DNA of 64,000 nt. Source: Bianquea renquensis (lineage in GTDB: Bacteria; Bacillota; Clostridia; Lachnospirales; Bianqueaceae). The stretch lies in contig NZ_JACRSQ010000004.1 in NCBI RefSeq assembly GCF_014384895.1, positions 62,001-126,000 of the forward strand, in the 5' to 3' direction. The position numbers were made by a program, and so were the translations under genes. Shown piece by piece: positions 41,281-51,084 of this stretch; within the stretch, counting starts at the first letter, position 1; every line of letters begins with the position of its first letter. A model generated the notes under the pieces. The model did not search any database, was not told the origin of the DNA, and worked only from the letters and a program-made list of their open reading frames with translations.

Positions 41281-44115
41281 ATGGATGAATATATTCATAT
41301 TAAGGGAGCGAAGGAACACAATCTGAAGGATTTGGATGTAACCATTCCACGGAATCAGTTCGTCGTGCTGACTGGACTTTCCGGTTCGGGGAAGTCTTCC
41401 TTAGCTTTTGACACTATCTTTGCAGAAGGACAGCGGCGCTACATGGAGTCGCTGTCCTCCTACGCCAGACAATTTTTAGGACAGATGGAGAAGCCGGATG
41501 TTGAGTCCATCGACGGTTTGTCCCCCGCGATCTCCATCGACCAGAAGACCACATCCCGCAATCCACGCTCCACTGTCGGAACGGTTACGGAGATTTATGA
41601 TTACCTGCGGCTTTTGTACGCGAGAATCGGGATCCCACACTGCCCCCAGTGCGGCCGTGTTATCGAGAAGCAATCGGTGGATCAGATGGTGGATCAGATT
41701 CTATCTCTGCCGGAGGGAACGAGGATCCAGCTGTTGGCGCCTGTGGTTCGAGGAAGAAAAGGGCAGCACACCAAGCTTTTGGAGCAGGCAAAACGCTCAG
41801 GCTACGTGCGAGTTTATATCGATGGCAGTCTCTATCAGTTGGATGAGACTATCGAGCTGGATAAAAATAAAAAGCATTCCATTGAGATCGTTGTGGACCG
41901 TCTCGTGGTCCGCGAAGGCATCGCGAAGCGATTGACCGATTCCATCGAGACGGTTTTGAAGCTGTCGGATGGACTGCTCATGGTGGATATAGGCGGACAA
42001 GAGGAGCGAAAGCTATTTAGCCAGAGTTTCTCCTGTCCTGACTGTGGCATCAGCATTGATGAGCTACAGCCCCGGCTATTTTCCTTCAACAATCCCTTCG
42101 GCGCCTGCCCGGAGTGTACAGGCTTGGGTATGCAGATGAAGTTCGACCCAGAATTGATCATCCCCAACAGGGATCTATCTCTGGCGGAGGGGGCCATTGT
42201 GGCCCCAGGGTGGGGTTCCGCCGGCCACGATGACAGTTATGCCGGAAAGCTATTAGGAATCCTCTCCAAAAAATACGGATTTCGGTTGGATGTCCCAGTC
42301 CGGGAGTTGAGCCCGGAGGCGATGGACATCCTCCTGAACGGTACCGGATCGGAGAGGGTGGATATGATCTATGAGGGGCGGTTTGGAACCCGCGAGTATT
42401 CCACTCCCTTTGCCGGTCTGTTGGGCAATATGAAGTACCGGTATCAGGAGTGCAGCGAGTCCATGAAGGCGGAGTATGAGAGCTTTATGACACAGACGGA
42501 ATGTCCTGTCTGCCATGGGCAACGGCTCAAACCGGAGGCACTGGCTGTCACCATCAACGACAAAAATATTTCCGAAGTGACCAGCATGTCCATTCGGGAT
42601 GCGAAAGTATTTTTTGATACGCTCAAGCTGACAGAGCGGGAAGAGATGATCGCCTACCAGATTTTAAAAGAGATTCGAGCGCGCCTTGGCTTTTTGTTTG
42701 ATGTCGGTCTGGATTATCTCACGCTGTCAAGAGCCGCGGGGTCATTGTCCGGCGGAGAGGCCCAGCGAATTCGGTTAGCCACGCAGATTGGCTCCGGGTT
42801 GATGGGGGTTCTGTATATTTTGGACGAGCCCAGCATCGGACTTCACCAGCGGGACAACGCGAAGCTGCTCAAGACGCTGACGCATCTCCGGGACCTGGGG
42901 AATACACTCATTGTGGTGGAGCACGATGAAGAGACGATGTTCGCGGCGGATCATATCGTGGATATCGGTCCGGCAGCCGGCATCCACGGCGGAAAGCTGG
43001 TATGCCAGGGCACGGTGGACGATATTATGAAATGCCCGGATTCCCTTACGGGGGATTACCTGAGCGGAAGGAAAAAGATCGAAATTCCAGGGGAGCGCCG
43101 CAAGCCGGATGGGCGGTGGCTGGAGATTAAGGGGGCCAGGCAAAATAATCTACAGGGCACAGATTTCAAAGTGCCACTGGGAGTCTTTACCTGTGTCACA
43201 GGCGTATCCGGCTCAGGGAAGAGCACGTTCGTCAATGAAATCCTGTATAAGGTTCTGGCAAGGGACCTGAACCGAGCTAGGGTCAAACCGGGACGGTACG
43301 CCAGTATATCAGGGTTGGAGCATTTGGATAAGGTGATTGATATCGATCAATCCCCCATCGGCCGCACGCCGCGGTCGAATCCTGCCACCTACACCGGCGT
43401 GTTTGACATGATTCGGGATTTGTTTTCGACGACCCAGGAAGCCAAAATGCGCGGATACCAGAAGGGCAGGTTTAGCTTTAACACCAAAGGAGGGCGCTGC
43501 GAGGCGTGTGCTGGGGACGGGATCATCAAGATTGAGATGCATTTTTTGCCGGATGTGTATGTCCCCTGCGAGGTGTGTCACGGCAAACGCTATAACCGGG
43601 AGACCTTGGAGGTTAAATACAAGGATAAATCCATCGCCGATGTGCTGGATATGACGGTGGAGGAGGCGCTGAGTTTTTTTGAAAACGTGCCTAGGATCCA
43701 GTCAAAGATCCAGACGCTCTATGACGTTGGATTATCGTATATCAAATTGGGACAGCCGTCCACAACCCTGTCCGGCGGGGAGGCACAGCGAGTTAAGCTG
43801 GCGACAGAACTTTCCCGGCGCAGCACCGGCAGGACGATCTATATTTTGGACGAACCGACGACGGGGTTGCACTTTGCCGATGTCCATAAATTAGTCCATA
43901 TTCTTCAAAAATTGGTGGAAGGCGGCAACACCGTGCTTGTGATTGAACACAATCTGGATGTGATCAAAACGGCGGATTATCTCATCGATCTGGGGCCGGA
44001 AGGCGGAGACCGTGGCGGCCAGGTGATCGCCTGTGGGACTCCTGAGGAGATCGCACAGGTGCAGGGCTCCTATACGGGGCAATTTTTGAAGCCGATTCTG
44101 GAACGCGGGTATTAA
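41281..44115 (+). CDS. uvrA: Excinuclease ABC subunit A
   Basis: The start is ATG 41281 (MDEYIHIKGAKEHNLKDLDV), giving 944 residues, the usual length. It has two ABC ATPase modules: Walker A GLSGSGKSSLAFDT and GVSGSGKSTFVNE, and signature SLSGGEAQRIRLA and TLSGGEAQRVKLA. Zinc-binding cysteines are visible (CPQCG, CPDCG...CPEC, CEVCHG). It recognises DNA damage with UvrB. A possible longer N-terminus from an in-frame codon upstream would cover the promoter and is not credible. Confidence 0.97.
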   Translation: MDEYIHIKGAKEHNLKDLDVTIPRNQFVVLTGLSGSGKSSLAFDTIFAEGQRRYMESLSSYARQFLGQMEKPDVESIDGLSPAISIDQKTTSRNPRSTVGTVTEIYDYLRLLYARIGIPHCPQCGRVIEKQSVDQMVDQILSLPEGTRIQLLAPVVRGRKGQHTKLLEQAKRSGYVRVYIDGSLYQLDETIELDKNKKHSIEIVVDRLVVREGIAKRLTDSIETVLKLSDGLLMVDIGGQEERKLFSQSFSCPDCGISIDELQPRLFSFNNPFGACPECTGLGMQMKFDPELIIPNRDLSLAEGAIVAPGWGSAGHDDSYAGKLLGILSKKYGFRLDVPVRELSPEAMDILLNGTGSERVDMIYEGRFGTREYSTPFAGLLGNMKYRYQECSESMKAEYESFMTQTECPVCHGQRLKPEALAVTINDKNISEVTSMSIRDAKVFFDTLKLTEREEMIAYQILKEIRARLGFLFDVGLDYLTLSRAAGSLSGGEAQRIRLATQIGSGLMGVLYILDEPSIGLHQRDNAKLLKTLTHLRDLGNTLIVVEHDEETMFAADHIVDIGPAAGIHGGKLVCQGTVDDIMKCPDSLTGDYLSGRKKIEIPGERRKPDGRWLEIKGARQNNLQGTDFKVPLGVFTCVTGVSGSGKSTFVNEILYKVLARDLNRARVKPGRYASISGLEHLDKVIDIDQSPIGRTPRSNPATYTGVFDMIRDLFSTTQEAKMRGYQKGRFSFNTKGGRCEACAGDGIIKIEMHFLPDVYVPCEVCHGKRYNRETLEVKYKDKSIADVLDMTVEEALSFFENVPRIQSKIQTLYDVGLSYIKLGQPSTTLSGGEAQRVKLATELSRRSTGRTIYILDEPTTGLHFADVHKLVHILQKLVEGGNTVLVIEHNLDVIKTADYLIDLGPEGGDRGGQVIACGTPEEIAQVQGSYTGQFLKPILERGY

Positions 44116-44145
44116 GCCATGCCAAGATGAAGGGAGAGGCTGAAT

Positions 44146-44925
44146 ATGATGAATGAAGAAACTTTGGCGGCTTTATTGGAAAAGGTAAAAGAAGGAGAGG
44201 TCAGCGTCGAGGAGGCAGTTTCGCAGATGAAAACGCTTCCGTTCACAGACCTGGGGTATGCAAAGATTGACAACCACCGGGCCATCCGGTCCGGATCCCC
44301 GGAGGTCATCTATTGTGAGGGAAAGTCGCTGGAGCATATCCGGGGGATTGTCCGGCATATGCTGGATTATAAAGAAGAAAACATCATGGCCACCCGTGCG
44401 GGTCGGGATGTATTTGAGGCAATTCGGGACGTCACAGATGAAGCGGTTTACTACGATAAGGCGCGAATCGCTGTCATCAAGCGGAAAGAAATTCAAAAAA
44501 TTCCGGGGGGGATCGCTGTTGTGACCGCCGGATCCGCGGATATCCCTGTGGCCGAGGAGGCGGCGGTCACGGCTGAGGTTCTGGGCAATTCGGTAGAGCG
44601 AATCTACGATGTGGGAGTTGCAGGAATCCATCGACTGTTCGCCCGTTTGGATCAGATTCGAAAGGCAAATGTGATTATCGCCGTTGCAGGCATGGAAGGG
44701 GCGCTGGCGAGTGTGCTGGGCGGGTTGGTGGATAAACCCCTGATTGCGGTTCCCACTAGCGTCGGATACGGCAGCAGTTTTCACGGGCTCTCTGCCCTGT
44801 TGACGATGCTGAACAGCTGTGCCGCTGGGATCGGTGTCGTCAATATTGACAATGGATTTGGCGCCGCGTATTTGGCAAACAATATCAATCGGATCAATCG
44901 GAAAGGGTACGGAGAGCATGAATAA
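44146..44925 (+). CDS. larB: LarB-type nickel-pincer cofactor biosynthesis protein
   Basis: A 259-residue protein with a PurE-like C-terminal half (VVTAGSADIPVAEEAA, GVAGIHRL, VAGMEGALASVLGGL, VPTSVGYG) and a LarB N-terminal part (FTDLGYAKIDNHRAIRSG). LarB carboxylates and hydrolyses nicotinic acid adenine dinucleotide in making the nickel-pincer cofactor of lactate racemase-type enzymes. LarC, LarE and LarA are not in the window. Its stop overlaps the next gene by 8 bp, coupling it to a D-2-hydroxyacid dehydrogenase. Confidence 0.88.
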   Translation: MMNEETLAALLEKVKEGEVSVEEAVSQMKTLPFTDLGYAKIDNHRAIRSGSPEVIYCEGKSLEHIRGIVRHMLDYKEENIMATRAGRDVFEAIRDVTDEAVYYDKARIAVIKRKEIQKIPGGIAVVTAGSADIPVAEEAAVTAEVLGNSVERIYDVGVAGIHRLFARLDQIRKANVIIAVAGMEGALASVLGGLVDKPLIAVPTSVGYGSSFHGLSALLTMLNSCAAGIGVVNIDNGFGAAYLANNINRINRKGYGEHE

Positions 44926-45886
44926 AATTGTCCTCTTAGACGCAAAGACATTGGGCAGCGATTTGGATCTGACTTGCTTTGAGCGCTTCGGACAAGTCAC
45001 CATCTATCCATTTACCAGGCCGGAGCAAGTGTTGGAGAGATCGGCGGGATGCAATGTGGTCATATGCAATAAAGTCGTGTTTGCGGAAAGGGAGATGCGT
45101 GCACTTCCGCAGTTGGAGCTGATCTGTGTGACAGCCACGGGCACCAACAATATCGATTTACGGGCCGCCGCCCGACTGGGAATCGCAGTATGCAATATTA
45201 AAGGGTATTCCACGGAGAGCGTAGCACAGCACACCTTCGCCATGCTCTTCTATCTGCTGGAGCACAGCCGGTACTATGACGAATATGTGAAATCCGGTGC
45301 CTATACAGGGGACGAGATCTTTACCCATTTCGCCAGAACTTTTCACGAGTTGAGCGCTCTGCGGTGGGGCATCGTCGGACTGGGCGCCATTGGACGGCGT
45401 GTCGCACAGCTGGCAGCGCTGTTCGGCGCTCAGGTGATGTATTATTCCACCACCGGTCTCAATGCCAGTGGGGAGGGCGAATATACCCGAGTCGATAAGG
45501 AGACGCTTTTGAGGGAGAGCGATATTCTCTCAATCCATGCGCCGCTCACTGAGCAGACGAAAGATTTCCTGCGGTATGAGGAGATGTGTCAAATGAAACC
45601 CACAGCCATCCTTTTAAATTTGGGGAGAGGTGGAATTGTGCGGGAGGCGGATCTAGCCAAGGCTTTGGAGGAAAGGCGCATTGCTGCGGCCGGGCTGGAT
45701 GTCCTTGAGCAGGAGCCAATACAGGCGGAAAATCCCCTTCTGAGGATTCAGGACAGCGACCGGCTGCTCATCACGCCGCATATCGCGTGGGCCAGCATTG
45801 AGGCGAGGAATCGAATGACAGGCGAGATCATGCAGAACATGGAGAGCTATTTTGCGGGGGGAAGGCGCAATCGGGTCGATGGATGA
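44918..45886 (+). CDS. D-isomer-specific 2-hydroxyacid dehydrogenase
   Basis: The start is ATG 44918, inside the end of larB. The 322-residue protein has an NAD-binding GLGAIGRRVAQ, the substrate arginine region NLGRGGIVRE, a glutamate in LEQEPI and the catalytic histidine in TPHIAW. It reduces a 2-oxoacid or oxidises a D-2-hydroxyacid; the exact substrate is unclear (lactate, glycerate or hydroxyisocaproate are candidates). Coupling to larB hints at lactate-type 2-hydroxyacid metabolism. It overlaps sfsA by 8 bp. Confidence 0.88.
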   Translation: MNKIVLLDAKTLGSDLDLTCFERFGQVTIYPFTRPEQVLERSAGCNVVICNKVVFAEREMRALPQLELICVTATGTNNIDLRAAARLGIAVCNIKGYSTESVAQHTFAMLFYLLEHSRYYDEYVKSGAYTGDEIFTHFARTFHELSALRWGIVGLGAIGRRVAQLAALFGAQVMYYSTTGLNASGEGEYTRVDKETLLRESDILSIHAPLTEQTKDFLRYEEMCQMKPTAILLNLGRGGIVREADLAKALEERRIAAAGLDVLEQEPIQAENPLLRIQDSDRLLITPHIAWASIEARNRMTGEIMQNMESYFAGGRRNRVDG

Positions 45887-46595
45887 GCCAATTGTTTACT
45901 ATGGCGTCGAGCCAGCCACCTTCATCGAGCGCCCCAATCGATTTTTAGCTAAGGTTCGTCTGGAGGATGGACAGCCGATAACCGTCCATGTCAAAAATAC
46001 AGGGCGCAATAAGGAACTGTTAGTGCCAGGCGCTGCCGTCTATCTCGAAAAGGCGACCACAGAAGGACGAAAGACACCGTATTCGCTGATTGCGGTGGAG
46101 AAGCAATTGCATGGAGGACGCTCTCTTCTTGTCAACATCGATTCTCAAATCCCCAATCGGGTGGTGCAGGCTGCTGTGACAGCTGGCCGGATTCAGGAGA
46201 TCGGCAGGCCGGACGTGCTGCGGCGGGAGGTCTCCTTTGGCAACTCCCGCTTTGATCTCTATTTTGAGGGAGCTGGTTCAAAAGGATTTATTGAAGTCAA
46301 AGGTGTCACGCTGGAGATGGATGGACATTGCTATTTCCCAGATGCTCCGACACAGCGTGGACGAAAGCATGTGGAAGAACTGATCCGGGCGGTTCGGGAA
46401 GGATACCGGGGAGTTCTTTTGTTTTGTCTCCAGATGGAGGGGATGCTCTCGGTCAGCCCCAACGATTCGACAGATCCGGAATTTGGGCGGGTACTCCGAA
46501 ATGCGCAGCGCCAAGGAGTGGAAGTGCTTGCCTATGACTGTGCGGTGGGGCCGGACCGGATTAGCCTGCGGGAATCTGTGCCGGTGGCGTTATAA
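45879..46595 (+). CDS. sfsA: SfsA family DNA/RNA nuclease-like protein
   Basis: A 238-residue SfsA protein. It has the N-terminal OB-like region (RFLAKVRLEDGQPITVHVKNTGR), RFDLYFEGAGSKGFIEVKGVTLE with the nuclease-type D/E-x-K residues, and FPDAPTQRGRKHVEELI. The original name refers to sugar fermentation in E. coli, but the fold suggests a nucleic-acid function. The ATG at 45879 overlaps the dehydrogenase gene by 8 bp. Confidence 0.92.
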   Translation: MDEPIVYYGVEPATFIERPNRFLAKVRLEDGQPITVHVKNTGRNKELLVPGAAVYLEKATTEGRKTPYSLIAVEKQLHGGRSLLVNIDSQIPNRVVQAAVTAGRIQEIGRPDVLRREVSFGNSRFDLYFEGAGSKGFIEVKGVTLEMDGHCYFPDAPTQRGRKHVEELIRAVREGYRGVLLFCLQMEGMLSVSPNDSTDPEFGRVLRNAQRQGVEVLAYDCAVGPDRISLRESVPVAL

Positions 46596-46634
46596 AGATT
46601 CATAGTTTATTCATTAAAATCCATCGAAATCATC

Positions 46635-46663
46635 TTAACAAATCGACCAGTCTGTGTTACAAT
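46635..46663 (+). promoter_or_regulatory. clpC promoter
   Basis: TTAACA (46635-46640), 17 bp, TACAAT (46658-46663). No CtsR heptad repeat is evident around it, although CtsR commonly controls clpC in related bacteria. Confidence 0.65.
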
Positions 46664-46741
46664 ACAAGAGACTGTGCAGATTCCACCGAATAAGAAGAGT
46701 TAAAATAAGGAATCCTACGGAAGAAGAGAGGAGGATGCCAT

Positions 46742-49201
46742 ATGATGGCTCGATTTACGAACCAAGCGGAGAGAGCGTTAGAATTGGCAACGGAAGCGGC
46801 GCGGGAGTTCCAACACGGTTATGTTGGAACAGAGCATATATTATTAGGATTGATTCGCGAGGGCAACGGGATCGCGGCAAAAGTCCTGGAACAGGAAGGG
46901 ATCACCGATGAGCAGGTGACCATGATGATCCAGAAGCTGGAGATGGAGGGCGGCCATACGACGGATCAACCGGACTGGACCCCGAGGAGCAAGAGAATTA
47001 TCAGCAATAGCGCCCAGGAAGCCGTCAGAATGGGAACGGTGTTTATTGGAACGGAGCATTTGCTCATTGCCTTGCTGAGAGAGAGGGAGAGTTTGGCTGT
47101 ACGCTTTATTTTAATGCTGAATGTAAGTCCACAAGCGCTGTATCAGAAGATATTGCAGGGATTGCAGGGCGGAACAGCGGCCACCATGGAAGACGGAGGA
47201 AAGGCGAAACAAGCGGGGGCGGTGAAGCCGTCCAGCAATACGCCCACCTTGGATAAATTCAGCCGGGATTTTACCCAGCTGGCGAGGGAGACAAAGTTTG
47301 ACCCGATCATCGGGCGGGAGAATGAGATTCAGCGGGTCATCCAGATACTGAGCCGTCGGACGAAGAATAACCCCTGTCTCGTGGGAGAGCCGGGTGTCGG
47401 CAAGACTGCGGTTGCGGAAGGACTGGCACAGAAGATAGTAGCCGGGAACGTGCCGGAAAGCATTAAGAACAAGCGGGTCGTGAATCTGGACATGGCGTCT
47501 ATGATCGCGGGATCAAAGTACCGCGGAGAGTTTGAAGAGCGCTTGAAGAAGGCCATGGAAGAGATTCGCACGGCTGGCGATGTGATCCTGTTCATCGATG
47601 AGCTTCACACCATCATCGGCGCCGGCGCCGCCGAGGGCGCGATGGATGCGTCAAACATTCTCAAGCCAGCGCTGTCGAGAGGCGAGATTCAGCTCATAGG
47701 CGCTACGACGCTGGATGAGTACCGCAAGCACATTGAGAAGGATGCGGCGCTGGAGCGCAGATTTCAGCCGGTCACGATTCAGGAGCCCACGGAGGAAGAG
47801 GCGATCTCAATCCTTCAGGGGTTAAAGGATAAATATGAAGCCCATCACAGCGTCCGTATCACGGACGAAGCGATAGAGGCGGCGGTGAAGCTTTCTGCCC
47901 GGTACATCACCGACCGGTATCTGCCGGATAAAGCCATCGACCTCATCGATGAGGCGAGCTCGAAAGTGCGTCTCCGTGTCTTTACAGCGCCTCCGGCCAT
48001 CAAGACCATGGAAGAGCGGCTGGAAGAGCTGGCAAAGGAGAAGGAAGCGGCCGTTTCGGTGGAGGACTTCGAGCGCGCCTGTGACATCAAAAAGAAAGAG
48101 AAAGAGCTGAGCGATGAGCTGGAGAAGGCGAAGTTGGTCTGGCAAAGAGAGAACAATAAGGCTGAGGATATCGTCGATGAACAGGAGATTGCGGATATTG
48201 TGTCCAGTTGGACTGGCATCCCGGTGAAGCGGTTGGCACAGGAAGAGAGCGAGCGGCTTCGACACCTGGAGGAAACCCTTCACCAGCGCGTCATCGGGCA
48301 GGAGGAGGCGGTCAGCGCCATTGCGAAGGCTATACGGCGAGGACGTGTTGGGCTGAAAGACCCGAAACGCCCCATCGGTTCCTTTCTTTTCCTCGGCCCC
48401 ACCGGCGTTGGCAAGACGGAGCTGTCCAAAGCACTGTCTGAAGCGCTGTTCGGCGATGACAATGCTCTGATCCGAGTGGACATGTCCGAATACATGGAGA
48501 AACACACGGTCTCCAAGCTGATCGGATCACCTCCGGGCTATGTCGGGTATGAGGAGGGAGGACAGCTCAGCGAGAAAATCCGGCGCAAGCCGTATTCCGT
48601 CCTCCTGTTTGATGAGATTGAAAAAGCACACCCCGATGTCTTCAATATCCTATTGCAAGTGCTGGACGATGGGCATATCACAGATTCCCAGGGCCGCCGG
48701 ATTGATTTCAAAAATACAGTCATCATCATGACGTCCAATGTGGGAGCGCGCAATATCGTGTCCCCTAAGAAACTGGGTTTCACCTCCGGTGAGGATGCGA
48801 AAAAAGATTACGCGGATATGAAGAAGAATGTGATGGATGAGGTTAAGAAACTGTTCCGGCCGGAGTTTCTCAATCGAATTGATGAGATCATCGTCTTCCA
48901 TCAGCTGACCCAGGAGAATATTCGGGATATCGTAGGGATTATGTTCAAACAGCTGGCAGCGCGAGTGCAGCAGAACGCGGGCATTCAGATTGAGCTGACA
49001 TCGGAAGCGGCTGCTTTTCTGGCGAAAGAGGGATTTGACGCCGTATTCGGGGCTAGGCCTTTAAGGAGAGCACTGCAAAATCAGGTGGAAGACGCCCTGG
49101 CCGAGAAGATCTTGGCAGGAGAGATCCGGGAGGGGGACTCCGTCCGGATTGACCTGCAAAATGGCGCGCTCGTTTTCAACAGCGCGGTTGTATCAGAGTA
49201 A
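46742..49201 (+). CDS. clpC: ClpC-type AAA+ chaperone/unfoldase
   Basis: An 819-residue Clp ATPase. Residues 1-145 hold the double Clp N-domain (FTNQAERALELATEAA, VGTEHILLGLIREG). The first ATPase has Walker A GEPGVGKTA, and a ClpC-type middle domain with a UVR-like segment (VEDFERACDIKKKEKE) follows. The second ATPase has GPTGVGKTE. It feeds damaged or regulatory proteins to ClpP. In many Firmicutes it is the last gene of ctsR-mcsA-mcsB-clpC; here it stands alone after sfsA. GAGGAGG precedes the paired ATG codons. Confidence 0.95.
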   Translation: MMARFTNQAERALELATEAAREFQHGYVGTEHILLGLIREGNGIAAKVLEQEGITDEQVTMMIQKLEMEGGHTTDQPDWTPRSKRIISNSAQEAVRMGTVFIGTEHLLIALLRERESLAVRFILMLNVSPQALYQKILQGLQGGTAATMEDGGKAKQAGAVKPSSNTPTLDKFSRDFTQLARETKFDPIIGRENEIQRVIQILSRRTKNNPCLVGEPGVGKTAVAEGLAQKIVAGNVPESIKNKRVVNLDMASMIAGSKYRGEFEERLKKAMEEIRTAGDVILFIDELHTIIGAGAAEGAMDASNILKPALSRGEIQLIGATTLDEYRKHIEKDAALERRFQPVTIQEPTEEEAISILQGLKDKYEAHHSVRITDEAIEAAVKLSARYITDRYLPDKAIDLIDEASSKVRLRVFTAPPAIKTMEERLEELAKEKEAAVSVEDFERACDIKKKEKELSDELEKAKLVWQRENNKAEDIVDEQEIADIVSSWTGIPVKRLAQEESERLRHLEETLHQRVIGQEEAVSAIAKAIRRGRVGLKDPKRPIGSFLFLGPTGVGKTELSKALSEALFGDDNALIRVDMSEYMEKHTVSKLIGSPPGYVGYEEGGQLSEKIRRKPYSVLLFDEIEKAHPDVFNILLQVLDDGHITDSQGRRIDFKNTVIIMTSNVGARNIVSPKKLGFTSGEDAKKDYADMKKNVMDEVKKLFRPEFLNRIDEIIVFHQLTQENIRDIVGIMFKQLAARVQQNAGIQIELTSEAAAFLAKEGFDAVFGARPLRRALQNQVEDALAEKILAGEIREGDSVRIDLQNGALVFNSAVVSE

Positions 49202-49255
49202 ACAAAAAGAGCCTGCGCGATGGAATCGCAGGTGTAAAATCAGGAGGGTATAGAT

Positions 49256-49666
49256 ATGTCGGTAATCACGGAGTTAATCCGTCAGGAGCAGGACGGTACC
49301 ATCAGTTTTGGCAATTACGAGGCTGCGTCGAAACAAAAGCTAGCGGATTTCGAAGTCGATGGTGATCTATATTACATCAAGACGTACCGCGAGATCACCA
49401 GAGTCGAAAAAAACGGGAGTCTGTTGCTGGAGTCGATTCCTGGCTGCACCGTCCATCATTTTGCCAATGACGGGTACAGGGTAACGTTTTCCCTGGAAAC
49501 GTATCGGGACACGACAGTCACGCTGGAGCTGGAGAGCGATAGGGAGTACAAGATCTTCATGGACGATGAAGAGGTGGACAAGGTGAAGGCTAACTTGGCG
49601 GGGAAAGTCACCTTCAGCACAGAAGCGATTGAACAGTCGATTCAGATTCGGATTGAAAAGATCTGA
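49256..49666 (+). CDS. Small conserved clostridial protein between clpC and radA
   Basis: This 136-residue protein is mostly beta-strand, has no signal peptide and no recognised catalytic motif. I recall similar short proteins at this position in clostridial genomes sometimes labelled endosialidase, but nothing here supports such an activity. It begins MSVITELIRQEQDGTISFGNY and ends in a strand-rich VTFSTEAIEQSIQIRIEK. It is preceded by CAGGAGGG and lies 8 bp before radA, so the two are probably co-transcribed. Function is unknown. Confidence 0.75.
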   Translation: MSVITELIRQEQDGTISFGNYEAASKQKLADFEVDGDLYYIKTYREITRVEKNGSLLLESIPGCTVHHFANDGYRVTFSLETYRDTTVTLELESDREYKIFMDDEEVDKVKANLAGKVTFSTEAIEQSIQIRIEKI

Positions 49667-49674
49667 GGAAGCCG

Positions 49675-51084
49675 ATGGCAAAGAAAAAAGAGACGTATCT
49701 CTGTACGAGCTGTGGATTTGAGAGCGGCAAATGGATGGGACAGTGTCCTCAGTGCAAGGAGTGGAATACGTTGGAGATCGCAGCGGCGCCAGCAGGCGCC
49801 GCTGCTTTGACGAGTCCCTTAAAATCCATCAAGCCGTCGGACAGCATCAAAAGACTGGGAGAAGTGCCGGTGGACACCAACAGCCGGATTGTGACAGGAA
49901 TTGGAGAATTTGATCGGGTGATGGGCGGTGGAATCGTAAAGGACTCTATCACAATTCTGGCGGCCAAGCCAGGCGCGGGGAAATCCACGTTGCTCTTGCA
50001 AGTGGCGCAGGATGTGGCGGCTCAGGGACTCCGAGTGCTTTATGTATCCGGGGAAGAAAGTGAAAGTCAGATTCGAAGAAGGGCGGGGCGCATTCTGGAG
50101 AAAATCCATGAGCAGATCTGGGTGCAGTCCACAGCCAGTATGAATGAAGTTTTGGGCGCCATCTATTCCGTGAATCCGCAATTGGTGATTGCGGACAGCA
50201 TTCAGACCTTCGCGCTGGAAGACTATCCTTCGCGCCCAGGGTCCCCCACACAGACCATCGAATGTACCAACTGTCTGCTGCAAGCGGCAAAGAATCCAGA
50301 AGCTCCGAGGGCGGTTCTCATGGCGGGACAGTTGACCAAGGAGGATGAGCTTGCGGGTGTCAGAGCCCTGGAACATATGGTCGATACTGTCCTCTATATG
50401 GAGGCAGAGCAGGGGGAAGATCTGCGCGTCTTAGCGGCGACAAAAAATCGATTTGGAAGTACAGGGGAGATGGGGTTTTTTACCATGGAAGAAAAAGGGC
50501 TGGTTCCCATCGATAATCCCTCTGAATATTTTATGACCCGCCGCGACCCAGGACAAGAAGTGTCCGGCAGCGCCATAACCGTAGTCCGGGAAGGAACTCG
50601 GCCCATGATCGCAGAGATTGAAACCCTTGTGTCCCAGAGCTTTACACCGTACCCCTCCCGCATCTCCGACTGTATGAAAAAAGACCAGCTCAACACGCTG
50701 ATCTCCATTCTGGAACAGAGAGGGGGAATTCCTCTGTATGATAAAAATGTGGTTGTCAAGACGACAGGCGGGCTGAAGCTTTCACAGCCGTCCGTCAATC
50801 TGGCCTTGATCGCCTCTCTCGTTTCCTCCGTAACAAAAAAGGGAATCCCATCCGATACGGCTCTCATTGGAGATGTGGGATTGACCGGCGAGCTAAAGCG
50901 GGTCCCATCATTGGAAATACGCCTTCGAGAGTTAGATCGGATGGGATTTCGGCGGGTTTTTCTTCCCTACGGGTCTCTCCGCAAAGAATCGGTTGCAAAG
51001 TTTCCCAATTTAGAGGTGTTCCAGCTAAAAACCCTTTCAAGTGTAATTCAGAAGATATTTGGCGATCTTAAAAGGTCGTTTTAG
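49675..51084 (+). CDS. radA: DNA repair protein RadA
   Basis: A 469-residue RadA/Sms protein. It has an N-terminal zinc finger (CTSCGFESGKWMGQCPQC), a RecA-like core with Walker A AKPGAGKST (slightly unusual at the second position), the KNRFGSTGEMG motif specific to RadA, and a Lon-like C-terminal domain (GDVGLTGELKRV). It processes recombination intermediates. Its 3' end overlaps the convergent gene by 17 bp. Confidence 0.96.
   Translation: MAKKKETYLCTSCGFESGKWMGQCPQCKEWNTLEIAAAPAGAAALTSPLKSIKPSDSIKRLGEVPVDTNSRIVTGIGEFDRVMGGGIVKDSITILAAKPGAGKSTLLLQVAQDVAAQGLRVLYVSGEESESQIRRRAGRILEKIHEQIWVQSTASMNEVLGAIYSVNPQLVIADSIQTFALEDYPSRPGSPTQTIECTNCLLQAAKNPEAPRAVLMAGQLTKEDELAGVRALEHMVDTVLYMEAEQGEDLRVLAATKNRFGSTGEMGFFTMEEKGLVPIDNPSEYFMTRRDPGQEVSGSAITVVREGTRPMIAEIETLVSQSFTPYPSRISDCMKKDQLNTLISILEQRGGIPLYDKNVVVKTTGGLKLSQPSVNLALIASLVSSVTKKGIPSDTALIGDVGLTGELKRVPSLEIRLRELDRMGFRRVFLPYGSLRKESVAKFPNLEVFQLKTLSSVIQKIFGDLKRSF

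Noticed and set aside
49256..49666. Endosialidase name sometimes given to this protein type.
   Set aside because: It is 136 residues long with no catalytic domain; the label looks like propagated misannotation.
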